Positions 10,321 to 20,987 of a stretch of DNA of 64,000 bases are shown in pieces. The notes beneath the pieces are model-generated. The model did not search any database. It saw nothing but the letters and a program-made list of their open reading frames with translations, and was not told the DNA's origin. This DNA is from Liolophura sinensis. Its lineage: Eukaryota; Mollusca; Polyplacophora; Chitonida; Chitonidae. Made by a program: the position numbers and the translations under genes. Positions within the stretch are counted from its first letter, which is position 1. Every line of letters begins with the position of its first letter. The stretch lies in assembly GCF_032854445.1 (NCBI RefSeq), contig NC_088300.1:372001-436000 (forward strand), in the 5' to 3' direction.

Positions 10321-10925
10321 TTTTTGCTTTGCCGCACTTTTCAATCAACTGTTTGCTTCAGTGTCGATGCATCGGCTTTGGCAAACGTTTATTTCTGTAG
10401 GGCCTGTCAAAGAACACCTTTATTGTTATAACTTTGATACGGTAAATAGACAATCGGTTATGAGGGGACCTTACTAGTTTTATTACAAATTTCAAACTAG
10501 GAAATGGAGAAAACAAATTAAGTAGACAGGGCTTCACTTTCCTCAAACGTTTGCAATTCTTAGATTTGGCTAAATTTCCATGGCCTTTAGCATTCCGGTG
10601 GTAAACAGCCAACACGGCTATTCAGCACCTTGTCCGTTTCAACGTACTAACTTCTTATCTAGCTGCCACGTACTTATAAAACAACAATGCCATAGGAAAT
10701 TCCATAGCATTTTCAAGCGCAAATATGAGATTTATTTTATTCACCCACAGAGCCAATTCACTATTACACGCCATTGCATGTCAAGGAAATATAATGAAGG
10801 TTTTTTTGCACAAAGCCTGACAATACATTACGCAGACTAAAATGCCCCAAAAGAATATAAAAACGCGATACAAACAATGAAGGGAGAGTTTTTTTATGAC
10901 TTCACAGTAACACGCTTCAGTTGAC

Positions 10926-11410
10926 ATACCTTATTTTTTCTACATCTATCGATTTAATGAAACAGAGAAGAGCGTGGAGAGTAGGCCTAAAACCAGCCCA
11001 CTGGCAACGGCCTGATCGAGGAAATCAAGAAAGCAAATTAAGTAGACAGGGCTTTACATTCCTCAAACGTTTGCAAGTCTTAGATTTGGTTAAATCTCCA
11101 TTGCCTTTAGCATACCGGTGCAAAATGGCCAATCCGCCCCTTGTTTAGTCCAACGTAATCTAGCTGCCATGTATTACGAAAGACCGTACGTATAAAGCAA
11201 CAATGCCATAACAAATTCCATAGCATTTTTAAACGCAAATATCAAATTTCTTTTCGCCCCACACGGAGGGGTAATGCACGTCGTTACCGAAGATGTACTC
11301 GATACTAAGCTATTATTAGCCAAGATACCCTAGAATCTTTACCCAGAACAAAGTCATTTCGAAAGTCGACAAAGGAATTGAGTGCTTTTACTTGCGGAAG
11401 CATTTTGATA
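10926..11410 (+). pseudogene. Old scrambled remnant of a fifth BTB-BACK unit
   Basis: Three blocks match array units at clearly lower identity. One resembles the unit start (agagcgtggagagta near 10970). The second matches the 3' flank seen at about 2600-2850 (gcaaattaagtagacaggg near 11032). The third is a decayed piece of the C-terminal coding region (gaagatgtactcgat near 11288 and gagtgcttttacttgcgg near 11380). The blocks are out of the normal order. This is the oldest copy and marks the array's right edge next to SPRTN. Confidence 0.75.
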
Positions 11411-11694
11411 CTCATTTGTTAGCTAGCTACATTGTATATGAAACACCTTTGAAAGTAAAACCTTATAAACCCGGTTTATGCACAGTGAGGCGCTTATTCC
11501 ACCCACCCCCACCCCTTACTCCCCTCTGTGTTTATTCAGGCATCGGTGCACAATGAACAATGAGCAGAGTAGATGGAAGTTTACAGTGACCCTCCTCTCT
11601 GTAGCCCCACCTATAACCTAGTCCTCGCGGGTACATGGTATTTACGCGCCACAACAAAATCGAGTGTGGAGGCAAAATTTCGTTATCGAGTACT
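11411..11694 (+). other. SPRTN 5' flank
   Basis: Short spacer between the BTB-array remnant and the SPRTN start codon, with a C-rich stretch (ccacccccacccc) near 11503. It must hold the SPRTN promoter and 5' UTR, but I see no clear TATA box. Confidence 0.4.
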
Positions 11695-11960
11695 ATGGAT
11701 GCTGACTTTGCAATTGCGCTACAGCTGCAGGAACAGTTTGATCGTGAATTGGCTAACAGTATCGGAGGCGAAAACGACGAGGTTTTGACGGAATCACACA
11801 AAGATGGCAGCACAAATCGAGCCCTCTCGATTGTGGACGAAAGTTGGGAACTGACTGACCCCAATCCTGACATTCGGGCTCTGTTTCTTCAGTTCAATGA
11901 TCAGTTCTTCTGGGGAAAACTGGCAGGGGTGGAGGTGAAATGGAGTCCTAGAATGACGCT
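11695..11960 (+). CDS. SPRTN: SPRTN exon 1
   Basis: Encodes residues 1-88 plus two bases of the next codon and ends at ATGACGCT before donor gtgagc. It covers the N-terminal helix and the first part of the SprT domain (LFLQFNDQFFWGKL, VEVKWSPRMT). Confidence 0.93.
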
Positions 11961-14900
11961 GTGAGCATGTACTTGTCAGTTGTGTAGCAAACACTTGAAA
12001 ATGAAAGTCATCTTTATCGTATTCCATTAATGATCAAGACCTAGATGGATTCAGTGCGCTGTTTTAATATTCTGACATTTTCGGCCGACCCTCCTTCATC
12101 GTACCCTTAGTATTTACATTAAACGTCAGAATTTTAAAACAGCAGACGGAGCCCATTTAGAGTGGTCTATCTTTATCGTACCTCGAGGTGTCTATTTCAT
12201 CTCCTCTTTTTACACTGGGTTGGCGGAGTACCGGTATTATAGCCACTCCAGTGACCATACACTGATTCACACCATGTCCGATAAATCATTTTAGAACTAT
12301 GTCTGCAATCTAAAACAGTTTTCAGCTGTGGCTCTTACATCCCATCTCTCTCACACACACAACATCCCATCTCTCTCTCTCACACACAACGTCCCATCTC
12401 TCTGACACACACAACATCCTATCTCTCTCACACACACAACATCCTATCTCTCTCTCACACACAACATCCTATCTCTCTCACACTAACAACATCCCATCTC
12501 TCTCTCACACACACACAACATCCCATCTCTCTGACACACACAACATCCCATCTCTCTGACACACACAACATCCTATCTCTCTCACACACACAACATCCTA
12601 TCCGTCTCTCACACACAACATCCTATCTTTCTCACACACACAACATCCTATCTCTCTCTCACACAACATCCCATCTCTCTCACACACACAGCATCCCATC
12701 TCTCTCACACACACAACATCCCACCTCTCTAACACACAACATCCCATCTCTCTCTCACACACACACACAACATCCCATCTCTCTCACACACACCACATCC
12801 TATCTGTCTCTCACACACAACATCCCATCTCTCTCAAACACAACATCCCACCTCTCTCACTCACAACATCCCATCTGTCTCACACACACAACATCCCATC
12901 AGTCTCAAACACACACAACGTCCCATCTCTCTCACACACACAGCATCCTATCTCTCTCAAACACAAAACATCCCACCTCTCTCACACACAACATCCCATC
13001 TCTCTCACACACACAACATCCCATCTCTCTCACACACAACATCCCATCTGTCTTACACACACACAACATTCCACCTCTCACACACACAACATCCCATCTC
13101 TCTCTCACACACCACATCCCATCTCTCTGAAACACAGAACATCCCACCTCTCTCACACACAACATCCCATCTGTCTCACACACACACAACATCCCATCTC
13201 TCTCACACACAACATCCCATCTCTCTTACACACAACATCCCACCTCTCTCGCACACACAACATCCCATCTCTCTCACACACACAACATCCCACCTATTAC
13301 ACACACAACATCCCATCTCTCTCACAAACACAACATCCCATCTCTCTCACACACAACATCCCACCTCTCTCACACACAACATCCCACCTCTCTCACACAC
13401 AACATCCCACCTCTCTCACTCACAACATCCCATCTCTCTCTCACACACACACAGCATCCCATCTCTCTCACACACACACACAACATCCCATCTTTCTCTC
13501 ACACACACACAACATCCCATCTCTCTCACACACAACATCCCACCACTCTCACTCACAACATCCCATCTCTCTCACACACAACATCCCACCTCTCTCACAC
13601 ACAACATCCCATCTCTCTCAAACACAACATCCCACCTCTCTCACTCACAACATCCCATCTGTCTCACACACACAACATCCCATCAGTCTCACACACACAC
13701 AACGTCCCATCTCTCTCACACACACAGCATCCTATCTCTCTCACACACACAACATCCCACCTCTCTCACACACAACATCCCATCTCTCTCACACACACAA
13801 CATCCCATCTCTCTCACATACAACATCCCATCTGTCTTACACACACACAACATTCCACCTCTCACACACACAACATCCCATCTCTCTCTCACACACCACA
13901 TCCCATCTCTCTGAAACACAGAACATCCCACCTCTCTCACACACAACATCCCATCTGTCTCACACACACACAACATCCCATCTCTCTCACACACAACATC
14001 CCATCTCTCTTACACACAACATCCCACCTCTCTCGCACACACAACATCCCATCTCTCTCACACACACAACATCCCACCTATTACACACACAACATCCCAT
14101 CTCTCTCACACACAACATCCCACCTCTCTCACTCACAACATCCCATCTCTCTCACACACAACATCCCACCTCTCTTACTCACAACATCCCATCTCTCTCT
14201 CACACACACACAGCATCCCATCTCTCTCACACACACAACATCCCATCTCTCTCTCACACACAACATCCCATCTCTCTCACACACAACATCCCATCTCTCT
14301 CACTCACAACATCCCATCTTTCTCACACACACAACATCCCACCTATTACACATACAACATCCCATCTCTCTCACACACACAACATCCCATCTCTCTCACA
14401 CACAACATCCCACCTCTCTCACTCACAACATCCCATCTCTCTCTCACACACACACAGCATCCCATCTCTCTCACACACACAACATTCCATGTCTCTCTCA
14501 CACACAACATCCCATCTCTCTCTCACACACACAACATCCCATCTCTCACACACACAACATCCCACCTTTCACACACACAACATCCTACCTTTCACACACA
14601 CAACAGCCCATCTCTCTCTCACACACACACAACATCCCACCTCTCTCACACACAACATCCCATCTCTCTCACACACACAACATCCCACCTCTCACACACA
14701 CAACATCCCACCTTTCACACACACAACATCCCACCTCTCTCACACACACAACATCCCACCTCTCTCACACACACAACATCCCACCTTTCACACACACAAC
14801 ATCCCATCTCTCTCACACACACAACATCCCATCTCTCTCTCACACGCACACAACATCCCACCTCTCTCACACACAACATCCCATCTCTCTCACACACACA

Positions 14901-17900
14901 ACATCCCATCTCTCACACACACAACATCCCACCTTTCACACACACAACATCCTACCTTTCATACACACAACAGCCCATCTCTCTCTCACACACAAACAAC
15001 ATCCCACCTCTCTCACACACAACATCCCATCTTTCTCACACACACAACATCTTACCTCTCACACACACAACATCCCACCTTTCACACACACAACATCCCA
15101 CCTCTCTCACACACAACATCCCACCTTTCACACACACAACATCCTACCTTTCACACACACAACATCCTACCTTTCACACACACAACAGCCCATCTCTCTC
15201 TCGCATCATACCTGAGCCACAGCTATGGTTCCTGGATGGAGGATGTGCATCATACCTGAGCCACAGCTATGGTTCCTGGATGGAGGATGTGTATCATACC
15301 TGAGCCACAGCTATGGTTCCTGGATGGAGGATGTGCATCATACCTGAGCCACAGCTATGGTTCCTGGATGGAGGATGTGCATCATACCTGAGCCACAGCT
15401 ATGGTTCCTGGATGGAGGATGTGCATCATACCTGAGCCACAGTTTACACCTGTTTTGGATTACAGACATAGTTTAGAAAAGATTTATCGGACATGGCGTG
15501 AAGCGGTGTATGCATCGTTTACCCCTTTGTCCATAGTGCTCCGCCAGCCCAGTGTAGAGAGAGTGGTTGAAATAGACACCTGGGATTATCTTTATCTCAT
15601 AACCCCGTGCAGGTAGAACTTGCCCAGTCAGCCCAGTGAGTCAGCCCGAAATAACCACTGTGCCTCTGTACTCTGAATGAAACTGTAATGGCCATGCAGC
15701 CTTTCATGTTCAGCGTATGATAATGTGATCGTGCTCGAAAATGATCCCTTCACAGACGGCTCAGTTCATTTCCATGAAGACAGTCTGTTTCAGAGAGTCA
15801 AGTTGTAGTCATATATGAAATCTGAAGTCCATTACCTATATGTATGCAACTTCCGTATAGTTAGTTTCCATGGCACATCACACAAGTGATGTCATCTATA
15901 AAAGCTTGCGCCACGAGGTGGAGAAATATGCCATCCTCTTGGGTTATCCAGCCTGTGAGAAATATGGTTACCAGTACTCATAGATTAAGCCAGAATTTGA
16001 TATCAGACTATCTCATTTCCCTTTTTTCTCTTATTTTTTCTTTCTCTCCCATGTTAATTTCATCAGAATGGCTTCTCAAAGACACTGAGACACCCCCCGG
16101 GCTAAATCTATGTCAGTACTGGTCATTTAACAGATCAAGTATACAAGTTACAAATGTCCAGTGCAATGAACATAGGGACATTAATTAGACAAAATCATTC
16201 AGTGAAAGTACTATTTTATTTACCAGGTGTGCTGGGTTATGCTGCTATGAAGGGCGTGGCGGGCTGTGTTCTATACGTCTGAGTAAGCCCCTATTGTCCT
16301 TAAGGCCCAGGAAAGACCTGATAGAAACCCTGCTGGTAAGCTCTACATAGACTCTGTGAGGGGCCTGTGGGGTCTGTGTGTAGTGGGCGATATTATAGAC
16401 ATGTATTATCTCCTTCATGGTGATGAATGCACTTCATTGTAACAAATGTCGGTCTGTCATTTTGATGAAGGGGACTATTCATTTTAATTTTTATCACTCA
16501 AGAATATTTCACTTATGAAATTAGCAGTTAGGTTTCTGAAGGGAGGAAATTGGACCAACCTTGGAGGAAACTACCTCAGGACCTCTTGCAAGGTACCTGG
16601 CAAACTATGATGTGATGTTAGAGGAAATTGAACACAGAGCACAGATAGGCCATGAGAAAGCAGTGCTTATGTGTCTGTGTCATGGTGTTGAATGCAGATC
16701 AAATTGAGGATTGGACTCAATGTGTCATGGTGTTGAATTCAGATCAAATTGAGGATTGGACTCAATGTGTCATGGTGTTGAATTCAGATCTAATTGAGGA
16801 TTGGACTCAATGTGTCATGGTGTTGAATGCAGATCAGATTGAGGATTGGACTCAATGTGTCATGGTGTTGAATGCAGATCAAAGTGAGGATTGGACTCAA
16901 TGTGTCATGGTGTTGAATTCAAATCAAATTGAGGATTGGACTCAATGTGTCATGGTGTTGAATGCAGATCAAATTGAGGATTGGACTCAAATGTGTCATG
17001 GTGTTGAATGCAGATCAAATTGAGGATTGGACTCAATAGTTATCTCGATTACTGACTTCATTGTCGTCATCTGCGCTGCAGCATTCTGATCTGTGCTGAC
17101 GCATTCTGATCTGCTCTGCGGCATTCTTCAACTTAAACATACACATAAATTAACTTTGGTCCATGATTAAGTTGCTAAGTTTTCCTTATTCTGACAGTTC
17201 AGTTGATTATAGAAAGGTATTTTGAGGTTTGGATGGTAGGATGATATTCTACTGGGAAAACGTAAGTTTCAACAGAAAAAATAACATTTTATGACATTTA
17301 TTTACCTCAGAAAATATGGCTTTTGGTTGAAGTTTTAGGTCATTTAGGGCACTTTACCTTGATGAATGTACTTTGTCTTAGGGAAATGTATTGTAATTTT
17401 TAGTCTGTACTTTTTGGAAAAATAATGTTTAAGGTAACATTTATGAATGAAAGAGTGGTGCAAAGGTGTATGCCTTTAAATTGCCAAAATGTGTTGTTGT
17501 TGTTTATCCCCTATTTTCTTTCAACTATATTTCAGCATGAGATGATCCATGCATTATTGTTTGTGACACAGAACAACAAGGTTAGTACCACATTGATTCT
17601 GTCACATCTTCATCATGACACCTAACAAGGACAGACAGTGCAGTAACTTCAAAAGCTGTCACACTCTCGTGTGTTACTTGGAGTCCAGGGAACAGTTCTC
17701 TAACGACACTGGTCAAAAGTTGTTAGTACTTGTGGACATCAGTAAGCCATTCCTGAATTTACCTGTCATTATTTTTATTCTCTTGATGTTGTTGATATAT
17801 TGTCATTTTTTCAACTTTTCTGTTGTCATACTGGCCTCTGGATATGTGGTGGTTCTGTTGTCATACTGCCCAATGGATATCTGGTGGTTCTGTTGTCATA

Positions 17901-20742
17901 CTGCCCACTGGATATCTGATGGTTCTGTTGTCATACTGTCCTCTGGATATCTGGTGGTTCTGTTGTCATACTGCCCACTGGATATCTGGTGGTTCTGTTG
18001 TCATACTGTCCACTGGATGTCTGGTGGATCTGTTGTCATACTGCCCACTAGATATCTGGTGGTCCTGTTGTCATACTGTCCACTGGATATCTGGTGGTTC
18101 TGTTGTCATACTGCCCACGGGATATCTGGTGGTTCTGTTGTCATACTGCCCACTGGATGTCTGGTGGTTCTGTTGTCATACTGTTGTTAATAAAACTTGG
18201 TGTACATTTCAGGACCATGATGGCCATGGGCCAGAGTTTCAGAGCCATAACAGAGAGCTACGTATTGCAGAGTTTAAGGCATGTTATGTTTACTGTTGCT
18301 TTTGGAGCTTGTTAATAAAGCTTGGTGTACATTTCAGGACCATGATAGCTGTGGGCCAGAGTTTCAGAGCCGTAACAGAGAGCTACGTATTGCAGAGTTT
18401 AAGGCATGTCATGTTTACTGTTGCTTTTGGGACTTGTTAATAAAGCTTGGTGTACATTTCAGGACCATGATGGCCATGGGCCAGAGTTTCAGAAACACAT
18501 GAAGAGGATAAACAAGCAGACAGGGACAAACATCACGGTGAGCTGATGACACACATGCTCACTTGAGCTATAAGTGTCAGGTGTCTGTCCAAACTTATGT
18601 TCCTATTTTTATACTGCTCATGAAACTTTAGTATCACTAAGCAGTCAGTGGCGCTCATGAACTGTTTTCACAGTCTTGTAGTTGTGGTTGAAGACCGCTT
18701 GACTTTTACCAAGATGGCATGCAAGTCTTTGCATCACACAAGAGAAAGTTTGTCAGTAAGTTGCCAGAAGTTAATCATGTACCCTAGGGAATCAGTTTGG
18801 TTGAAAATTTTTGAGTTTAGAGTTTAATAAACAACAAATATCAGATATATTATCAAAGATGGTCAGCAGTAGATTGTGTTTTTTATTGGTAGTAATTAGA
18901 CCTGCTGATATCTTCTGGAATTGCATTGAATAATATGTGACATGAATTGTGTTAGTGTTAATACGATATGGTAGGCAGATTCTGAATAAAAAAAATGTAG
19001 TATGAAATCGCTGTGATTCCCTGGACAGATTTATCACAACTTCCATGATGAAGTGGCTCACTTCAAGCAGCATTGGTGGCGGTGCGATGGCCCCTGTCAG
19101 CAACGCAAGCCCTACTTCGGGTTTGTGAAGCGAGCTATGAACAGGGCACCATCTCCGAGGGACTTCTGGTGGGCAGAACATCAGAGAATGTGCGGAGGCA
19201 CATACACCAAGGTCAAGGAACCGGACGGATACGGGCAGAAAAAGAAGGGAAAGCCAGACGGAAAACAGGGCAAAGTCAAAGAAATTGGTAATGTTCATTC
19301 AAGTTCACACCATTTTACTTTTATACAAAAGAACATTATCCACACAATCACAGTAATTTACCAAAGTTACTTGTGCACCTCAGAAAGCATGCACATGTAA
19401 GCTAGGTTTTAAATTGAATGTAGCTATATTTTAGAACTTAACAAACTGAATAAGTGGTATTTTTAAGGGTAAGGTTTGGTATTTGACCATTTCTCACTTG
19501 TTAGACTGGACCCAACATACACACATCATGCAGATGCATGCTTCAGTTCATGTCAAACATTTGGCCTATGATCAAAGTGAATCAATTTTCTGAACAGCTT
19601 TGAGGACATGGGCATGATTTACCGGAAGTTTTGGAGAGTTCTATCAAAGGGGCAGTAACTCACACTCCTGAGTTGTGCCTGGTGCACATAATAATACCTG
19701 GAATTTGATAGGTTTTGTCTCACCTATTGTATATTTTCCTTTTGGATTACAAACATCACACTTATTTTATGCATGTGAACTTTGGTATAAGATATTGTTT
19801 CCATTATATGTTATCCTAAGTTGTGTGAATCTTTCAGACCAGAAGACAAATGGAGTACAGAAGGGTGGAATGATGGACATAAGAGTATTTGCTGGTAAAG
19901 GTTTGCCCTTGACCTCTGGTAGCAGCAAGAGTGAAAATGGGCTTGTGACATCTGAGAACAAAGCGGTGAGGAAACCCTCTGCCACTGTTACTAGGGCCGA
20001 CGAGTCATTTCCTCGGTTACCCGATGAGTACATACCATTGGCTGATCGTCTTTCACGTAGTGACGAGAAACTCTCAACAAAAGATCATATAAAATCACCA
20101 TCCAGTCCAGAGTCAGTACGAAATAATGCTTCCAAAAACAAAAGCCCTTTAAGAATAGGGGGAAGTGTAAAAAAAGACTCGGCAAAAAACAACCATGTAC
20201 TAGCTGAAGGAATTCTCCGCTCCCCTTCCCCACAAAAAACAATAGTGAGTGGCCAAAAGTCACCCAAAAGTCCTGCCATGGGTGGGGGAACAATGCCTGG
20301 GTGTGGTAGAGTACTGGGCAGTGGAGCAGGGGGAACAGGTGTTTTAGCCATGCTGAGGAAGAAATGGGAGGCAGAGAGAAGGAACAGGAAGCTTCAGGTA
20401 CCAGGGGATTCAGCAGACAGGAAGAGAAACAGTGACGAGTTCACACCAACAGGCTTTGATTTTAAAAGGATGAAATCAATGACAAATACTTCAGACTGTG
20501 ATATGACAAACATTGATGCAACCCCAGGCAAGGAATGCATGAAAAATCATCGGCCAGTAAGCACTTGTAGGAAGGATTCTCAGGTGAAACACCATAAAGG
20601 ATCAACAAAGGCCAAGTCAGATGTGATTGTGCTGGAAGGTGGTGAAAGTGAAAGTAAAGAGATGCAGCCCTGCCCAGTGTGTCAGACGGAGATAGAACTA
20701 GCCTTTATCAATGAACACCTGGATAGATGCCTGTCTGAATAA
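11695..20742 (+). CDS. SPRTN: SPRTN (Spartan/DVC1) DNA-protein crosslink metalloprotease, six exons
   Basis: Exons 11695-11960, 16227-16335, 17536-17580, 18463-18537, 19029-19287 and 19838-20742 join in frame with GT-AG borders to 552 residues (human 489). SPRTN is a DNA-dependent nuclear protease that clears proteins crosslinked to DNA at replication forks. Visible parts are WELTDPNPDIRALFLQFND in the SprT region; HEMIH (H126, E127, H130) with the third zinc ligand H145 in DGHGPEF, 19 residues after the first as in human; a zinc-binding domain with C184, C188, H216 and C220; a SHP-like p97-binding site at FAGKG (269-273); and a UBZ4 finger with C530, C533, H545 and C549. I do not see a clear PIP box. 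The start was chosen at MDADFAIALQLQE because it aligns with the human N-terminus; an upstream in-frame ATG at 11635 exists but is not conserved. Confidence 0.95.
12337..15203 (+). repeat. CT/CA minisatellite in SPRTN intron 1
   Basis: About 2.9 kb of imperfect 20-30 bp units built from acaacatcccatctctctca, with variable CA and CT tracts. A block of about 280 bp or more recurs 784 bp downstream (12932-13210 versus 13716-13994), showing a larger internal duplication. The reading frames here on either strand are repeat artefacts. Confidence 0.95.
15204..15441 (+). repeat. 44-bp minisatellite, about 5.4 copies
   Basis: Near-perfect 44-bp repeats containing cctgagccacagctatggtt, abutting the end of the CT/CA array. 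Their high identity suggests recent expansion. Confidence 0.95.
15442..16226 (+). other. SPRTN intron 1, unique part
   Basis: No exon is seen. It contains one copy (about 15981-16105) of a dispersed repeat that recurs at about 27515-27647. Confidence 0.5.
15981..16105 (+). repeat. Dispersed repeat family 1, copy 1
   Basis: Shares agattaagccagaatttga-like and ctcaaagacactgagac motifs, in the same order, with 27515-27647. The family is unknown to me. Both copies are on the + strand and clearly diverged. Confidence 0.5.
16227..16335 (+). CDS. SPRTN: SPRTN exon 2
   Basis: The acceptor taccag is followed by TGT GCT GGG and so on, giving CAGLCCYEGRGGLCSIRLSK and then RPRKDLIETLL, up to donor gtaagc. 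It matches the human segment CAGICSYEGKGG through VETLL. The phase joins exon 1 (CT+G) and exon 3 cleanly. Confidence 0.94.
16488..16520 (-). mobile_element. Possible decayed SINE tail fragment
   Basis: actcaagaatatttcactta matches the tail of the SINE copies at 28232 and 52973, in minus orientation. The flanking sequence is too decayed to extend the match with confidence. Confidence 0.4.
16676..17037 (+). repeat. 45-bp minisatellite in SPRTN intron 2, 8 copies
   Basis: Units contain tgtgtcatggtgttgaatgc and gaggattggactcaa. The 45-bp length keeps one frame open (a 15-residue repeat), which is a by-product of the period and not a gene. Confidence 0.95.
17195..17325 (+). repeat. Dispersed repeat family 2, copy 1
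   Basis: Contains gaaaggtattttgaggtttg, then gatgatattctactg and cattttatgacatttattt. The same order of motifs occurs at about 43735-43865 and, more weakly, at 52105-52225. An old interspersed element of unknown type. Confidence 0.5.
17536..17580 (+). CDS. SPRTN: SPRTN exon 3 (catalytic HEMIH)
   Basis: A 45-bp exon between acceptor atttcag and donor gttagt, encoding HEMIHALLFVTQNNK. It carries the zinc ligands H126 and H130 and the catalytic E127. Confidence 0.95.
17821..18185 (+). repeat. 35-bp minisatellite in SPRTN intron 3, about 10 copies
   Basis: Units begin tgttgtcatactgcccactg and run through gatatctggtggttc. All three forward frames are open because the unit lacks stops and 35 is not a multiple of three. 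It directly abuts the repeated exon 4 acceptor segment. Confidence 0.95.
18187..18497 (+). repeat. 125-bp tandem repeat carrying the exon 4 splice acceptor
   Basis: Three starts, at 18187, 18312 and 18437. Each copy includes ttggtgtacatttcag followed by the first about 30 nt of exon 4 (at 18213, 18338 and 18463). Only the third continues into the real exon. Copy 1 still encodes DHDGHGPEF; copy 2 reads DHDSCGP, without the catalytic histidine. After gagtttcag the first two copies diverge into non-exonic sequence with no evident donor. Confidence 0.9.
18463..18537 (+). CDS. SPRTN: SPRTN exon 4 (third zinc ligand)
   Basis: Encodes DHDGHGPEFQKHMKRINKQT then GTNIT, ending before donor gtgagc. It matches the human GHGPEFCKHMHRINSLTGANIT region. 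H145 completes the HExxH zinc site. It uses the third of three repeated acceptors. Confidence 0.94.
18538..19028 (+). other. SPRTN intron 4
   Basis: About 490 bp with no repeat array or additional exon seen. Confidence 0.6.
19029..19287 (+). CDS. SPRTN: SPRTN exon 5 (zinc-binding domain)
   Basis: Starts IYHNFHDEVAHFKQHWWRC after acceptor ggacag and ends at GAA ATT G before gtaatg. It contains CDGPC, the DFWWAEHQRMCGGTY block and a lysine-rich end, as in human SPRTN. Confidence 0.95.
19288..19837 (+). other. SPRTN intron 5
   Basis: About 550 bp of unique AT-rich sequence, ending in the acceptor gaatctttcag. No other feature seen. Confidence 0.6.
19838..20742 (+). CDS. SPRTN: SPRTN exon 6 (regulatory tail with SHP-like site and UBZ4)
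   Basis: Completes the split codon (G+AC). It encodes the disordered tail with VFAGKGLPLTSG near its start and CPVC…HLDRC near the end, then TAA at 20740-20742. The tail is longer than in human and rich in Ser, Lys and Pro. Confidence 0.94.
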
Positions 20743-20987
20743 CTGGGACTGACCATAGGTGGACTAAGCCAGGTTCTTTGTGCACTGTTCACAGGTGGAT
20801 TAAGCAGAATCTGTTCTTCATCATTTATGCCATTATCATGCCGTTGTATTACAGGTGGACTAAACCAAATCCATTGTTTATAGAATTGTCCAGTGATTGT
20901 CATGTATGTATAGATCAAACCCAATCCACTGTCATTATTCATTGATCCTTTCATTGTTCGTATCATGCCATGCTAAATAAAGCAGAT
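20743..20987 (+). terminator. SPRTN: SPRTN 3' UTR with poly(A) signal
   Basis: AATAAA lies at 20976-20981, 234 nt after the stop. The UTR has three loose copies of aggtggactaa. The CATCAT minisatellite starts within about 10 bp of the signal. Confidence 0.6.

Larger units (their letters stand above)
8834..10925 (+). repeat. Tandem array unit 4 (type C, deleted)
   Basis: A shorter (about 2.1 kb) and more diverged unit. It has two deletions in and after the gene and a 98-bp tandem duplication upstream: the stretch beginning tgcaagttaatttc recurs at 9233 and 9331. It retains the 96-bp upstream segment, as in unit 2. Confidence 0.88.

Noticed and set aside
12932-13210. Cysteine-rich antisense frames (CVREMGCCVCERD-like) in the CT/CA array
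   Set aside because: Pure translation of the minisatellite on the minus strand.
14489-15259. 256-codon HTQHPT-rich frame
   Set aside because: Translation of the same minisatellite on the + strand; no independent coding evidence.
15401-15616. 71-codon frame after the 44-bp repeat, possible extra SPRTN exon
   Set aside because: SPRTN exons 1 and 2 join perfectly without it and it has no similarity to SPRTN.
18213-18440. Upstream exon-4-like copies as extra SPRTN exons
   Set aside because: They have acceptors but no evident donor, copy 2 lacks the catalytic histidine, and the third copy alone matches the family throughout. They are kept as a finding instead.
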